Shown in pieces: positions 29,477-38,521 of a stretch of 64,000 nucleotides of DNA; position 1 is the stretch's first letter, and the number at the start of each line of letters is the position of its first letter. Location of the stretch: the NCBI RefSeq assembly GCF_902626525.1, contig NZ_CACOFR010000001.1:94188-158187 (forward strand). Direction: 5' to 3'. The notes under the pieces were generated by a model. That model had not been told where the DNA came from. It made no database searches and saw only the letters and a program-made list of their open reading frames with translations. Source of the stretch: an uncultured Prochlorococcus sp. Lineage in GTDB: Bacteria; Cyanobacteriota; Cyanobacteriia; PCC-6307; Cyanobiaceae. A program made the translations under genes and the position numbers.

Positions 29477-29632
29477 AAGTTAATCTTCACGAAGATTGAT
29501 AAACAATCTATCATATGGTTTTAATTCATTTTCTTTTTTTTTTTTTAATTTTCTTCTCAAGAAATTTAAGGTAAAAAAATCCGATAAAATTTAATCTGAA
29601 ATTTTAAATTCTAATTATTTGTTTTTTATAAT

Positions 29633-29797
29633 TTAACCAAGAGAATCTAAATCTCTTCTATGGTGGACTGTATTTGCGTCATTATTTGAGTTTTTTTGTT
29701 CTCTCATTAAATCTGCAATAGTTGGGTAATCTTTTGCATTATCAAGATCTCTTGCATTTTTATCTTGAATAGCGAAAGGTGATTTTTTAAAATTCAT
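29633..29797 (-). CDS. Small acidic protein, 54 residues
   Basis: MNFKKSPFAIQDKNARDLDN, then DYPTIADLMREQKNSNNDAN; soluble. It follows the 61-residue gene by 10 bases on the same strand. Function unknown. Confidence 0.5.
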   Translation of the reverse strand: MNFKKSPFAIQDKNARDLDNAKDYPTIADLMREQKNSNNDANTVHHRRDLDSLG

Positions 29798-29807
29798 GAT
29801 AAATTAC

Positions 29808-29993
29808 CTAAAATTTTTGTTGAATTCTGACTACAGAACGAGGATGGTAATGTAAGTAAGAGTTAAATTCTCTAGCAAGCATTAAGCAATCATATGCATC
29901 GCGAGCATAGAAGCCAACTTGATGAATATTGTTAGATGAATCTTTGTAACTCAACACATATTTATTACAAGATTTAATCGCTACTGAAGACAT
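29808..29993 (-). CDS. Conserved small hypothetical protein, 61 residues
   Basis: Reads SYKDSSNNIHQVGFYARDAY DCLMLAREFNSYLHYHPRSV in sequence; a compact soluble alpha/beta protein. First gene of a leftward pair. Function unknown. Confidence 0.6.
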   Translation of the reverse strand: MSSVAIKSCNKYVLSYKDSSNNIHQVGFYARDAYDCLMLAREFNSYLHYHPRSVVRIQQKF

Positions 29994-30357
29994 CTGAAAT
30001 CGTTAATTATACCCTCTAGTTCTAACTAGATATCAAATGTAACCGATTGAAAAAGATGTTCGGTTTGAGGTACAAACATATACGGATAGAGGACCAACAA
30101 TTAAAAATTAAAACAGATAAAATGCAAATGATAAAAAAAGTTATCAGTTATTACTCTACTTGTATGATTACTATTCAATAAATTGACTCTTTATTCAACG
30201 CAACTTTTATATTAGTAACTTTTATTTTGATATTTAAATTTAAAACATGGTTCGCAGTTAAATCTAATTTCTTTAAAACTATTAAATAACACCTTAGGTT
30301 AGATTAAATCTATTTTCGTCAAAATTTGAAAAGTGCTATGCGAAACTTTATATCCCG

Positions 30358-30507
30358 CTATTTAGCTAAATTAATGTAGTTGTAATTATAAATATACCTT
30401 TCTCCATCATTACTATCATCATCATCATCATCTTGGAAAGAAGATATTAATACATAAATACCTCCAAAACCTAAAAACATTGACAAGTAAAGGATTGGAT
30501 CATTCAT
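30358..30507 (-). CDS. Small membrane protein with an Asp run
   Basis: 49 residues: one helix (ILYLSMFLGFGGIYVLISSF), then QDDDDDDSNDGERYIYNYNY. The Asp run comes from a six-unit GAT microsatellite, so its length may vary between strains. Confidence 0.5.
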   Translation of the reverse strand: MNDPILYLSMFLGFGGIYVLISSFQDDDDDDSNDGERYIYNYNYINLAK

Positions 30508-30691
30508 AATTAAATTTTGAAACATTCAAATTAAATTTGAGGATGATTTTATTTATCTATATGATCTCTTAATAATTAAAAAAACATTTCTATTATAAAA
30601 AAAAATATTAATTATTTTTTTCATTTGTTACTATATATTCCTAATTTAAAGTTAGTTGTTTTTTTGATCATCCCTTAGAATTATTTTAAGT

Positions 30692-31330
30692 ATGTGCGGA
30701 AGATTTGAACTTAATACTAAATTTGATAACTTACCTAAAGTTTTGAAACGAGACTATCCAAGTGGACTTGATTCTAAATACGAGACTCAAAATTTAATAA
30801 GACCTAATGATCCTGTTCTAGTAATAAAAAACGAAGGCAGAATTAAAACTACATTTATGTCATGGGGACTAATTTCACCTTGGGCTAAAGACCCATTTGA
30901 TAAAGAAAGACCAAGACCATTTAATGCAAGATTAGAATCCTTAGAAGAAAAAAAATTATTTAGTGGAAGTTGGAAACACAAAAGATGCTTAGTACCGGCG
31001 AGTGGCTTTTTTGAAAAAAAATATCGTATTCGAAAGAAGAATTATGAGACTTTTTGGTTAGGAGGAATATGGAGCAAGTGGATCTCACTTGATGGGGGTG
31101 AAATAGAGAGTTTTTGTATTCTAACGACTGAACCAAATGAATTAATTAAACCTTTTCATCACCGCATGCCTGTAGTTATCCCTAATGGATATGAAGAAAA
31201 ATGGATAGAGCAATTTAAAGATGCAAATCAATTGAAAAATTTACTTCCAATTATATTAGGTTGGTCGACTGATGGATGGCTAATAGAAGATGCAAAGAAA
31301 AAAGAAACTGATCAAATGAGTTTGTTTTAA
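30692..31330 (+). CDS. yedK: SOS-response-associated peptidase (HMCES/YedK type)
   Basis: A 212-residue SRAP-domain protein that forms a thiazolidine crosslink with abasic sites in single-stranded DNA. Met1-Cys2 (MCGRFELN) provides the catalytic cysteine after Met removal. FNARLESLEEK, CLVPASGFFEKK and HHRMPVVIP supply the Asn, Glu and His residues of the active site. It is complete and standalone. Confidence 0.93.
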   Translation: MCGRFELNTKFDNLPKVLKRDYPSGLDSKYETQNLIRPNDPVLVIKNEGRIKTTFMSWGLISPWAKDPFDKERPRPFNARLESLEEKKLFSGSWKHKRCLVPASGFFEKKYRIRKKNYETFWLGGIWSKWISLDGGEIESFCILTTEPNELIKPFHHRMPVVIPNGYEEKWIEQFKDANQLKNLLPIILGWSTDGWLIEDAKKKETDQMSLF

Positions 31331-31414
31331 ATGAAACGATTACTAATGCTAGCAATAGTATCTTTAGGGATTATTTATGGATTAGGATTATTTTGGCTAC
31401 TCTGGCATTACTAA
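31331..31414 (+). CDS. Single-helix peptide, 27 residues
   Basis: The ATG directly follows the yedK stop. MKRLLMLAIVSLGIIYGLGL is one hydrophobic helix. It resembles the MKRLL-type signal starts scattered in the 41-64 kb region. Confidence 0.4.
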   Translation: MKRLLMLAIVSLGIIYGLGLFWLLWHY

Positions 31415-31499
31415 AGTAAGTATATTTGTGAACTAGTAACTCGCAGAGTAGGAGCTTTATTTATAAAATTTTAAGGTATAAACTTATTTATTTTTTGAT

Positions 31500-31739
31500 T
31501 TGACTAATGAATTAAGAAATGAAATATTTAATGAACTGACTGATTGGATTATTGATAAAGAGCCAAATTATCCCTCATTTGCTGAGTGTAAATTATGGAT
31601 AAAGAAAAAAAATTTTCAATACTTGATTACTAAAAATGATGAGAAAGAAATTTTAATGTTATTAACCTATCTTCCTATGAGCCAACAAATGAATAATATT
31701 TTATATGCTAAATACCTTGAGCAAATATTTAATAATTGA
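31500..31739 (+). CDS. Hypothetical soluble protein, TTG start
   Basis: 79 residues (ELRNEIFNELTDWIIDKEPN ...). No membrane segment or known motif. It is directly followed by the next ATG, suggesting a two-gene unit. Confidence 0.5.
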   Translation: MTNELRNEIFNELTDWIIDKEPNYPSFAECKLWIKKKNFQYLITKNDEKEILMLLTYLPMSQQMNNILYAKYLEQIFNN

Positions 31740-31898
31740 ATGAAAAATTGCGATTTATGTAATAGAGTAGATACAATCCACTACAGGGTAAAATCTATAA
31801 ATTACAAGAGCTGGACGTTTTGCTGTAAACACTGCTGGTATATTATTTCAAAACAAAGTCAATATTCTTATGGAGGAACCAGAAAATCAAAAGTGTAA
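31740..31898 (+). CDS. Small zinc-ribbon-like protein, 52 residues
   Basis: CDLC near the start and FCCKHC in the middle form a CxxC...CxxC pattern, like HNH-associated or rubredoxin-type zinc knuckles. Start codon abuts the preceding stop. Metal binding is inferred from the Cys spacing. Confidence 0.55.
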   Translation: MKNCDLCNRVDTIHYRVKSINYKSWTFCCKHCWYIISKQSQYSYGGTRKSKV

Positions 31899-32105
31899 AA
31901 GGATTATCCATCAAAATAAATTCTTATTGAGTAGGGTCGGGGAAACAGATTAATAGACATGCTTGGGGAATTATAGTAAAACATCAATTATCAGGAGCAG
32001 TTGATATTTAACTTTAACTGCAATTTCTAGTTTTTTTTATTTATAAAGCTTATAATAATTCGCAATTAACTTATTTTTAGTGCAGAAAAAAAAGAAATAA
32101 ACAAC

Positions 32106-32828
32106 ATGACTATCAGAATAAATAAATATTTAAGTGAAGTGGGTTACTGTTCTAGAAGAGAGGCTGATAGATTAGTAGAGGAAGGGAAAGTAACCATAAA
32201 TGGCGAAATTCCTGCAATGGGCACCAAGGTAGAGGAAGGAGATCAAGTAGAAGTTAAAGGTCAAAAAATAGAAAAATCAAAGAAATCAAAAAACACTTAC
32301 TTGATCTTTAATAAACCTGTTGGAATTGTTTGTACAACTGATAGAAGAGGAGAACCTAACAATATAATAGATTTCATTAAATATCCTATAAGAATTTTTC
32401 CTGTTGGAAGATTGGATAAGCTAAGTGAGGGATTAATCTTTTTAACAAATGATGGAGATATTGTAAATAAAATACTCAGAGCAAGAAATAATCATGAAAA
32501 AGAATATATCGTAAGCGTTAATCGTCCTATTAATAGAGACTTTATTCAAAGAATGAGTAATGGAGTTGAAATATTAAACACCATAACTAGGAGTTGTTTC
32601 GTAAAACAATTGGGGCCCAAAAAATTTAAAATCATACTTACTCAAGGACTTAACCGTCAAATTAGAAGAATGTGCATGTCTTTAGGCTATAGAGTTAAAT
32701 CATTAAAGCGTGTAAGAATAATGAATATTAAATTAGACGTACCAATAGGGAAATATCGTGAATTTACCCAAGAGGAACTCTTAGAATTGAATGGATTAAT
32801 TCAAAACTCTTTCAAAATATTTGAGTAA
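32106..32828 (+). CDS. rluF: 23S rRNA pseudouridine synthase, RluF type
   Basis: 240 residues: an N-terminal S4 RNA-binding domain (INKYLSEVGYCSRREADRLV) followed by the catalytic domain with the Asp motif GRLDKLSEGLIFLTNDGD. The segment NNHEKEYIVSV and the ending GLNRQIRRMC match RluF rather than RluB/E or RsuA. It modifies 23S rRNA near the peptidyl-transferase centre. Confidence 0.85.
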   Translation: MTIRINKYLSEVGYCSRREADRLVEEGKVTINGEIPAMGTKVEEGDQVEVKGQKIEKSKKSKNTYLIFNKPVGIVCTTDRRGEPNNIIDFIKYPIRIFPVGRLDKLSEGLIFLTNDGDIVNKILRARNNHEKEYIVSVNRPINRDFIQRMSNGVEILNTITRSCFVKQLGPKKFKIILTQGLNRQIRRMCMSLGYRVKSLKRVRIMNIKLDVPIGKYREFTQEELLELNGLIQNSFKIFE

Positions 32829-33041
32829 TCAAAATCCTATCTTATTTTAGAAAAAATGTGCGATGGATCCTTTTTGAGAGAGTAATCTGAAAAATAAGTT
32901 TTACTATAATAAGTTAGTTGCAATTTTTAGGAATGAGAAACTCTTAGAAAAGTCAAAATCATACATAATTATCTTTATAAATATAATTAATCGCTAATTA
33001 AGTACTTACTAAAAAACTAACGTTTACTAATAATTAGTTTT

Positions 33042-33200
33042 TCAAACAATACAATAAGGATTGCTAACTGATTCACTACAAAATAATCTCTTACGTTGAA
33101 GTCCTTTGACTGATTTTGAAAAGATGTTGGCTGTAAGAATCGCTCCAAAATTAACCAAAACTACAGTTAATAAAAGTAGCTCAATAGCAAGGTTTGTCAT
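33042..33200 (-). CDS. Small membrane protein, 52 residues
   Basis: N-terminal helix (LAIELLLLTVVLVNFGAILT) and a polar C-terminal half with two Cys. No family recognised. Confidence 0.5.
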   Translation of the reverse strand: MTNLAIELLLLTVVLVNFGAILTANIFSKSVKGLQRKRLFCSESVSNPYCIV

Positions 33201-33281
33201 AAGATTTTTACTACCTTCTTAAATTTATATAAAACTCTACAACGGCAAAATAAGTATTGAATAGAGTTTAAATTCTTATTT

Positions 33282-33446
33282 TTAGTAATCGAGATTATCT
33301 GTTAATGGTTTAAGCTCGCAACTTTCCACACATTTTTCTAAAGAATTTTCGGAAGTGCTTTTAATTTCGCAACTACGAAGACAATCATAAAAGGCATACT
33401 TAGGGTCCAATTCATTTTTGAAGTGTTTATTTCTAAATGTATTCAT
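33282..33446 (-). CDS. Twin CX3C small protein
   Basis: 54 residues: MNTFRNKHFKNELDPKYAFY then DCLRSCEIK and CVESCELK. The two CX3C pairs about 18 residues apart resemble helical-hairpin disulfide proteins. A paralogue on the other strand at 40038 keeps the same pattern. Function unknown; disulfide or metal binding is inferred. Confidence 0.6.
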   Translation of the reverse strand: MNTFRNKHFKNELDPKYAFYDCLRSCEIKSTSENSLEKCVESCELKPLTDNLDY

Positions 33447-33660
33447 GAATTTAAAATCTCAATCAATGGATCTAACTTAAAGGTGATAATTTGAATCTCC
33501 TAGAGCAAAAATACTGATTATGAACAAAGTGAAATAATAAAAGTCGATTTGTATGTGATTTGGTTATTGATATTTACTATCTTTACATTTGAATATAAAT
33601 AATATTATGTAATTGCTATATCACAGGCGCTTAACTATGACCTGCTGAAATCCACTTAAA

Positions 33661-33806
33661 CAAAAATACAGAATATATTTGTTAATTGGTTTGATAAGTT
33701 TTCAATTGAAAAGAAACTAATTGATGCCCAAATGAAATGTATGAAATTTGGTAATTATAATTATGATCCAAGTCAAGTTGAAGAAGTTCCTTTTTTTTAT
33801 TATTAA
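33661..33806 (+). pseudogene. Start-less gene relic
   Basis: An open stretch without a start codon reads IQNIFVNWFDKFSIEKKLID, then MKCMKFGNYNYDPSQVEEVP FFYY in sequence. The ending resembles the tail of the gene at 36059 (KIEEVPYTPYF). Probably a truncated copy. Confidence 0.35.
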
Positions 33807-33846
33807 AAGCTTTGGAACATTTTTTGAAAAAGATAAATATAAATAA

Positions 33847-33890
33847 TTGACAGTCCCTATATGACTGTATTTAATAAACCCTCTTTTTAT
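33847..33890 (+). repeat. Junction repeat, degenerate copy
   Basis: Begins TTGACAGTC and ends AAACCCTCTTTTT; the middle differs from the consensus. It marks the left edge of the region carrying this element. Confidence 0.45.
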
Positions 33891-33954
33891 TGATTTCCAA
33901 AAAAAAGGAGTATTTTAGGTGTGTGATAGTATTTAAAGGTGTGTAAAAGTTTTA

Positions 33955-34215
33955 ATGCAAACTAAATTTTACCAATGGTGGAAGAACCATAGAAGATTAG
34001 TAACTATCGGTCTTTTCCTTTCTTTATTTGCTTTTTATCTAAGGTCTCCTTTTGAGAAGGATGCAAAAGTAAGAGATACTTGTGCCAAACTAAATTCAAG
34101 CTATCAAATCAAAGGAGATGAAGCGTTGAAGAAGCTTAATCTAAAGGAAATAAAAAATTTTAATAATCGCGAGTTAGCAAATTATTACTGCGAAAGATAT
34201 TTAGGTATTAAATAA
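33955..34215 (+). CDS. Membrane-anchored small protein with two Cys
   Basis: 86 residues: basic start, helix (LVTIGLFLSLFAFYL), then a domain with RDTCAKLNSS and NYYCERYLGIK. The layout (anchor, then a Cys near the membrane and a Cys in a terminal [YF]C..Y) matches the protein at 45177. Probably periplasmic or lumenal. Confidence 0.6.
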   Translation: MQTKFYQWWKNHRRLVTIGLFLSLFAFYLRSPFEKDAKVRDTCAKLNSSYQIKGDEALKKLNLKEIKNFNNRELANYYCERYLGIK

Positions 34216-34361
34216 AAAAAGTAAAACGCTTTAAATATTCCTCCTTTTTGTTCCCTTTCTGATGCATCAAATTAAATCTTATAAAGGCATATAAAAAGTT
34301 GAGGTTTCACTTTAAATAAAAAATATTTATTATATGTATTGAATAATAATTTCAATCTTTT

Positions 34362-34520
34362 ATGGCAAGTCCAAAAAACAATCAATCAAGTGCTACTGCA
34401 TACATATCTACGTTTAGAATGGGACTTTTTACAACTTCTAAACTTATACAGAATTTAGGTTTTAATAGAGAACAGTTCGAATTTATTGGTGATTTTCGAA
34501 GTATCCATGGAAGAGATTAA
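34362..34520 (+). CDS. Small hypothetical protein, 52 residues
   Basis: MASPKNNQSSATAYISTFRM, then a moderately hydrophobic middle and an acidic end. No family recognised. Confidence 0.5.
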   Translation: MASPKNNQSSATAYISTFRMGLFTTSKLIQNLGFNREQFEFIGDFRSIHGRD

Positions 34521-34531
34521 TAAAAAATTCG

Positions 34532-34795
34532 GTGCAAATTAATTCGCAGGGATTGAGTTTAATCTTTAGTATTGGGACTGTAATACTAGCTTTATTAATT
34601 TTGGATAAAGAAGAAAGGAGAAAGAAATATAAATCAATGACAAGTCAAGAAAGACAAGAATTGATTTTGCAAAAGATGAATGCTAAGGGGATAGAAGTTG
34701 GGAGCGGAGTGCCAAATAAGAAATATGAAAGTGAAGAAGTCTACGAGTTAATTCATATTGCGAATTGCTTCCCAGAACTAAGGGCAAAAAGATAA
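34532..34795 (+). CDS. Membrane-anchored hypothetical, GTG start
   Basis: 87 residues: helix (LSLIFSIGTVILALLIL), a charged linker (DKEERRKKYKS) and a C-terminal segment KKYESEEVYELIHIANCF. It lies 3 bases before a DUF1651 relic. Confidence 0.5.
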   Translation: MQINSQGLSLIFSIGTVILALLILDKEERRKKYKSMTSQERQELILQKMNAKGIEVGSGVPNKKYESEEVYELIHIANCFPELRAKR

Positions 34796-34798
34796 TTA

Positions 34799-35032
34799 AT
34801 GGGTAAATTTGTGATGATAAATAGGGATAGATCAAGGATAAAAGTTTTTGAACCATCTAATAATTTATCTAAGCCTAGTCTAAGTATTGATGGAATGATG
34901 ATTTCCTATGGTTGTGTTTATAAAAGAAGGAGTGAAACAGTAATTAAGGGAAGTAAGATTGAAACTATCGAAGAAGCTATGAAAGAATATAATTAATTAC
35001 TAAAACAAGGATGGAAGAACACAAATATCTTC
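34799..35032 (+). pseudogene. DUF1651 gene truncated by a nonsense codon
   Basis: Reads as a DUF1651 protein (IKVFEP ... SYGCVYKRRSETV) up to KEYN at 34993, then TAA. The frame continues LLKQGWKNTNIFISY, matching the end of the intact copy at 62268 (KEYAELLKEGWKKTSIF). A single in-frame stop removed the conserved C-terminus. Confidence 0.65.
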
Positions 35033-35126
35033 ATAAGCTATCTACAGGAACAAAGTTGATCAAAGTATCTCTATACAGCGCTTCTTTTTTATCTTGAGGC
35101 TTAAACAAATATATCTAAACTAATGC

Positions 35127-35192
35127 TATGACTTGATATAGATGACAGGATTTGAGCATGGGCCTATTTCTCCCAAAGCACTACCTCTCCTA
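35127..35192 (-). repeat. tRNA-Pro 3'-end scar 1 (degenerate)
   Basis: TATGACTTG flank, then GACAGGATT and CTCCCAAAGCAC align with the 3' part of tRNA-Pro(UGG) read on the minus strand. Heavily mutated; recognised by order and spacing relative to the better copies at 47.4, 48.7 and 60.1 kb. Confidence 0.45.
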
Positions 35193-35439
35193 TATAGACG
35201 GCATAATAAATAAGTGAGTTAATTACTTATTAGGTTCAATGTTTGAGGAATTATCAATCTCAATAGATTGCACAATACATACAAAGTTATTTCTAGGTAT
35301 GTGATTAATCGCAAGATTGAGTAGAAGTACTCTCAATCACCTAATTAAATTTTAATAATTATTGTATTATTTAAGTGATAGATATTCCTTGTAATTTAAG
35401 ACTAATTAAGTTAATTATGGAATAACTGAAACTTTTTAA
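35193..35439. other. Intergenic region
   Basis: No gene seen. A weak hairpin with GATTGA/TCAATC arms lies at about 35314-35338. Confidence 0.3.
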
Positions 35440-35871
35440 ATGAACTTTCAAAAATTTTATTCTTTCAATTTTCTTGCCAAGTTACTTCTAAGCGCAATTT
35501 TTGTAAATGCCATACCTGGCAAGATTACAAACTTTGGAAGTCAAGCACAATATATATCAAGTAGAGGATTTCCAGAGCCACTGTCTAATCTTTTGTTAAT
35601 TGCAGCAATAGCTCTCTTAATCAGTGGTTCAATTCTTTTGATTTTTTCAAATAAAACCAAACTAGCTTGTTCTTTACTCCTCATTTTCTTAGTCCCAACA
35701 ACTATTATTTTTCATCTAGTACCATTTCAATTAATGGCAATTACTCGTAATTTATCATTAATAGGAGGATTACTAATTGCGATTGAAAAAACAAATGTTA
35801 ATTCGTTTTATCAAAATGAAAAAAAAGAACCTAAAGAAATTGAATATTCTGATTTGAATGAAGATAATTAG
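35440..35871 (+). CDS. DoxX-family membrane protein
   Basis: 143 residues, four helices. The start LAKLLLSAIFVNAIPGKITN and the second block YISSRGFPEPLSNLLLIAAI AL match the DoxX/SURF4 pattern. The acidic tail is not conserved. Family members relate to oxidative-stress or redox membrane functions; exact role unknown. Confidence 0.8.
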   Translation: MNFQKFYSFNFLAKLLLSAIFVNAIPGKITNFGSQAQYISSRGFPEPLSNLLLIAAIALLISGSILLIFSNKTKLACSLLLIFLVPTTIIFHLVPFQLMAITRNLSLIGGLLIAIEKTNVNSFYQNEKKEPKEIEYSDLNEDN

Positions 35872-35924
35872 TATTCCTCTATCATTAAATGATGTTCTTA
35901 AAGCTCCAATATTCACTTTTTAAT

Positions 35925-36076
35925 GGTTAGAGTTTATAAAGAAGGGGAAAAAGATATCGATGCTGATTACGACATTTATTAGGGACTTTGAATAAGTATT
36001 TCTTACGTTGTTTTAGTAAGAGATTCTGATTTAAATAGTAATATCTATAGAGATTCTTATGCAGAAAACACTTGCT
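35925..36076 (+). pseudogene. Relic with two in-frame stops
   Basis: ATG opens MVRVYKEGEKDIDADYDIY, then TAG and TGA, then ISISYVVLVRDSDLNSNIYR and AENTC. It looks like a small acidic protein with accumulated stops. Overlaps the start of the next gene. Confidence 0.35.
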
Positions 36077-36169
36077 AATTTCTTGTACTGGGTATTGATG
36101 AAGACATCTGAAAGTTACTATGGCGAATCGATGAAAATAGAAGAAGTTCCTTATACGCCTTATTTTTAA
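36059..36169 (+). CDS. Small hypothetical protein, 36 residues
   Basis: MQKTLANFLYWVLMKTSESY then YGESMKIEEVPYTPYF. Its tail is shared with the relic ending at 33806, which supports that this is a real small family. Confidence 0.4.
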   Translation: MQKTLANFLYWVLMKTSESYYGESMKIEEVPYTPYF

Positions 36170-36266
36170 AAGTAACTAGTCCATTAATAATTAAGGAGAT
36201 TTACTCTTTTTGGAAAATAAGAATACTGCTAGGTTTGTATTAGAAACATAATTAATGAGGTTAATT

Positions 36267-36365
36267 ATGGAAGTTTTTCAAATAACGCTTTACTTCTCAG
36301 GTTTAATTGGAATCATATTATTTTTATTCCTTTCTTCAGATAGTGCAAATATTAAGAATCTATAA
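36267..36365 (+). CDS. Single-helix membrane peptide, 32 residues
   Basis: One helix (YFSGLIGIILFLFL) followed by SSDSANIKNL. Shorter relative of the 48-residue protein at 26219. Confidence 0.5.
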   Translation: MEVFQITLYFSGLIGIILFLFLSSDSANIKNL

Positions 36366-36393
36366 ATAAAGGATAATCATTAAAATAAATCTG

Positions 36394-36438
36394 TTTTACA
36401 GTAGATCTAAGATAAAGTGGTAAAGCTCTCTTTTTTTA
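36394..36438 (+). repeat. Junction repeat, degenerate copy
   Basis: ACAGTAGATCTAAG followed by TAAAGCTCTCTTTTTTT aligns with the consensus element, but its TTGACA reads TTTACA and the hairpin is broken. Confidence 0.4.
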
Positions 36439-36439
36439 T

Positions 36440-36675
36440 CTAAACTTCTTCAGTTTTTTTCCAACCTTGAGCTATTATTTTTTTTCATTCTTCTATAGCT
36501 GCTTCCGTTTTTAATTTTTCTCTAGCTGTCATAACAGGTGGTTCTTTACTCCATATTGAAGAAACTTCCTAAAATCAATAAACATATATTTGAAAAAAAT
36601 TTTTTATTTTTATTTTTCAATAAATCTTTTAACCATTGATCTATTTGCATTGACCAACCAGTAAGATCTAGACAT
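36440..36675 (-). pseudogene. Frameshifted DUF1651 gene
   Basis: The minus strand starts MSRSYWLVNANRSMVKRFIE K, hits stops, continues FFKYMFIDF, and after a shift reads EPPVMTAREKLKTEAAIEE and IIAQGWKKTEEV. It matches the intact DUF1651 protein at 56695 piece by piece. Confidence 0.65.
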
Positions 36676-36680
36676 CCATT

Positions 36681-36908
36681 TTAAGGATAAAAATCTATTT
36701 TCCAGCGCATCACGCAATAATTTAATGGGTTATATCCATTGCAATTCATGAATTTAAATATTTTTACAGCGAAATTGTGAAAATTTGCATCATTGAAAAA
36801 TGCCCAACCAAAGTAAATAAAAAATGTAGTTACAACAAATGCAGCATATTGAAGCCAATGAGTTCCAGACTTATCTAAACCATTTTTATCAAAATTAGAA
36901 TTACTCAT
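36681..36908 (-). CDS. Membrane hypothetical linked to hli
   Basis: 75 residues with one helix (LQYAAFVVTTFFIYFGWAFF). The C-terminal 30 residues are unusual (Cys, Asn, basic) and may lie past a frameshift. Its ATG immediately follows the hli stop on the same strand. Confidence 0.5.
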   Translation of the reverse strand: MSNSNFDKNGLDKSGTHWLQYAAFVVTTFFIYFGWAFFNDANFHNFAVKIFKFMNCNGYNPLNYCVMRWKIDFYP

Positions 36909-37163
36909 TTAAAGTATTGGATATGCAATCCATCCAAATAAGCTGTAGTTAATAATGACAGCCATGAAGCCTATCATTGCCAGCCTTCCATTTGTTCTCT
37001 CCGCAATAAACCAATAGGTATTTGGCCATTCAAAATTTTCCCCCATATTGGACATTTGATCTTCAGAAATTGCGTTCTCATTAGGTGTATTTTCATTATC
37101 AAGATAATAATTACTATCTGGGTAAAAGTTTTCGCTTGAAAAATTATCTTTAAAATTACTCAT
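36909..37163 (-). CDS. hli: High-light-inducible protein with long polar N-terminus
   Basis: 84 residues: about 50 acidic, Asn-rich residues, then the HLI helix AERTNGRLAMIGFMAVIINY and an ending SLFGWIAYPIL. The chlorophyll-binding ExxNGR is intact. First gene of a leftward pair. Confidence 0.88.
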   Translation of the reverse strand: MSNFKDNFSSENFYPDSNYYLDNENTPNENAISEDQMSNMGENFEWPNTYWFIAERTNGRLAMIGFMAVIINYSLFGWIAYPIL

Positions 37164-37300
37164 GTTATTAAAATTTAAATTTTATCTATTTTAAAAAATA
37201 AAAAGGCTAAATAGGTTAAAAGCTATATATTCTTTTGGTTATTGATTAGGAACTAAACCACCAAGCGCATCTTTACCCCTTTTTTTGTCTATACTTGTTT

Positions 37301-37414
37301 ATGGAATTTTTAAATGAGCTTTGGCAAAATCAACCAAACGCAGTTATTAGTGTAAGTTTAGCAATATTAGTACTATTGGGGATCTATATAAAATTACTTG
37401 ATATATATAAGTAG
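37301..37414 (+). CDS. MEFL-type single-helix peptide
   Basis: 37 residues: MEFLNELWQNQPNAVISVSL, helix, basic tail. Same length and start as the gene at 62517 and the dead copy at 40241, so a dispersed family. Function unknown. Confidence 0.55.
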   Translation: MEFLNELWQNQPNAVISVSLAILVLLGIYIKLLDIYK

Positions 37415-37456
37415 TAAGCATTTCATTAAAAGATAAAGCTACTTTTTCATTATTTA

Positions 37457-37936
37457 CTAGCTATTAACTTTAAATGAACTTGGTAGTTTAACCTCAATAC
37501 AGGATAGTAAATTTGTTTGATTATAAGATTCTGTTCTGGCTTTTACATCCATAACTGTTTGAAGAGTATTTAAATCTAATGTGTAGATGTAATTAGTAAC
37601 ATCAAATGTTACTCCATAATCCATTGTGGTTGAAGTGACTTTATATATCATTTTGTCATTATTTAAATCCCAGGAATATGAATTTATAACATCTACCCCA
37701 TCTCGTTTGAATTTCCTTTCTTTTATTTTATTGAATGATTTACTCTTAATATCGTATTTATAAACTTGCCCTGTCTCACTATCGAAAGTAAGCATAGGGG
37801 TCCAATCTTGCCAAACCGTGTCAACACGACCTTTTTTGTGGTCATAACATTCATAAGATTTTAAGCCTGCATATAAAGGACTGCTTAATCCAAATGGCAA
37901 TATAAGTAAACCAATAATACACTTTAATATTTGCAT
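37457..37936 (-). CDS. Secreted hypothetical protein
   Basis: About 159 residues from the ATG at 37936, which gives a proper signal peptide (MQILKCIIGLLILPFGLSS, cleavage near YAG). The longer frame from 37996 lacks one. The mature part is beta-rich with an early and a late Cys (SYECYDHK, LLSCIEVK), likely disulfide-bonded. Periplasmic; function unknown. Confidence 0.65.
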   Translation of the reverse strand: MQILKCIIGLLILPFGLSSPLYAGLKSYECYDHKKGRVDTVWQDWTPMLTFDSETGQVYKYDIKSKSFNKIKERKFKRDGVDVINSYSWDLNNDKMIYKVTSTTMDYGVTFDVTNYIYTLDLNTLQTVMDVKARTESYNQTNLLSCIEVKLPSSFKVNS

Positions 37937-38125
37937 TAAATATTCTAAAGTAATAATTTTACTATAATAAAGAATTATTAGAAAACTATCTTTCATATCT
38001 AAATTTAAAATTTATTATTAAATTTAAATGCCTCATAAAATGCAAATTAAGCTATAAGGTCACGCGAGGTATTGCACAAATCTAGTAGAAATCTCACTCA
38101 GTCTCATTATTCCAATTTCTTTATA

Positions 38126-38330
38126 ATAAAAAAAGAGTCTGGGAAACACTCTCTCTGTAAATTGTTTTTTCCCTAGAGGTAATTGGATTGAAATCTGAGA
38201 ACTAGTGCTTCTAAATCACTGAGAGTTATTTTTTAGAAAACCTTGAGATTTTTGTTAAGCCTAGACTAACTAATTCTATGTGGTTTAACGAGTTTGAGAC
38301 AGCTTATTTTATGGTCTTCGAAGATCATGC
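38126..38330 (-). repeat. tRNA-Pro 3'-end scar 2 with extended flank
   Basis: Left part has the terminator hairpin GAGTctgggaaACTC; then a mutated tRNA 3' half ending CTAGTGCTTCTAAATCACT; then TTATTTTTTAGAAAACCTTGAG, which also follows the tRNA part in the copy at 48.7 kb. The block ends in the palindrome TCTTCGAAGA (38315-38324). Confidence 0.6.
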
Positions 38331-38383
38331 ATGATGTTTGTAGAATTTTGAGTCACCGCTTCCCTATTCCAAAGTTAATATAT

Positions 38384-38521
38384 TTAATCCCCGCCACAAG
38401 TTGAACATTCTTCACAATCTTTACACTCGCAAGGACAGGTGCATCCACACCCATTACACACTTTTTTATTAGAAATAGATAAATTATTTAGATAAATATT
38501 TTGTATAAAAGAAGTAATCAT
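38384..38521 (-). CDS. Metallothionein-like Cys-rich peptide
   Basis: 45 residues. The last 25 contain ten Cys in CxxC and CxC spacing: VCNGCGCTCPCECKDCEECS followed by TC. This pattern suits binding of a soft-metal cluster (zinc, copper or cadmium). The N-terminal 20 residues are ordinary polar/hydrophobic. It is not an obvious copy of cyanobacterial SmtA (no His). Metal binding is inferred. Confidence 0.6.
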   Translation of the reverse strand: MITSFIQNIYLNNLSISNKKVCNGCGCTCPCECKDCEECSTCGGD

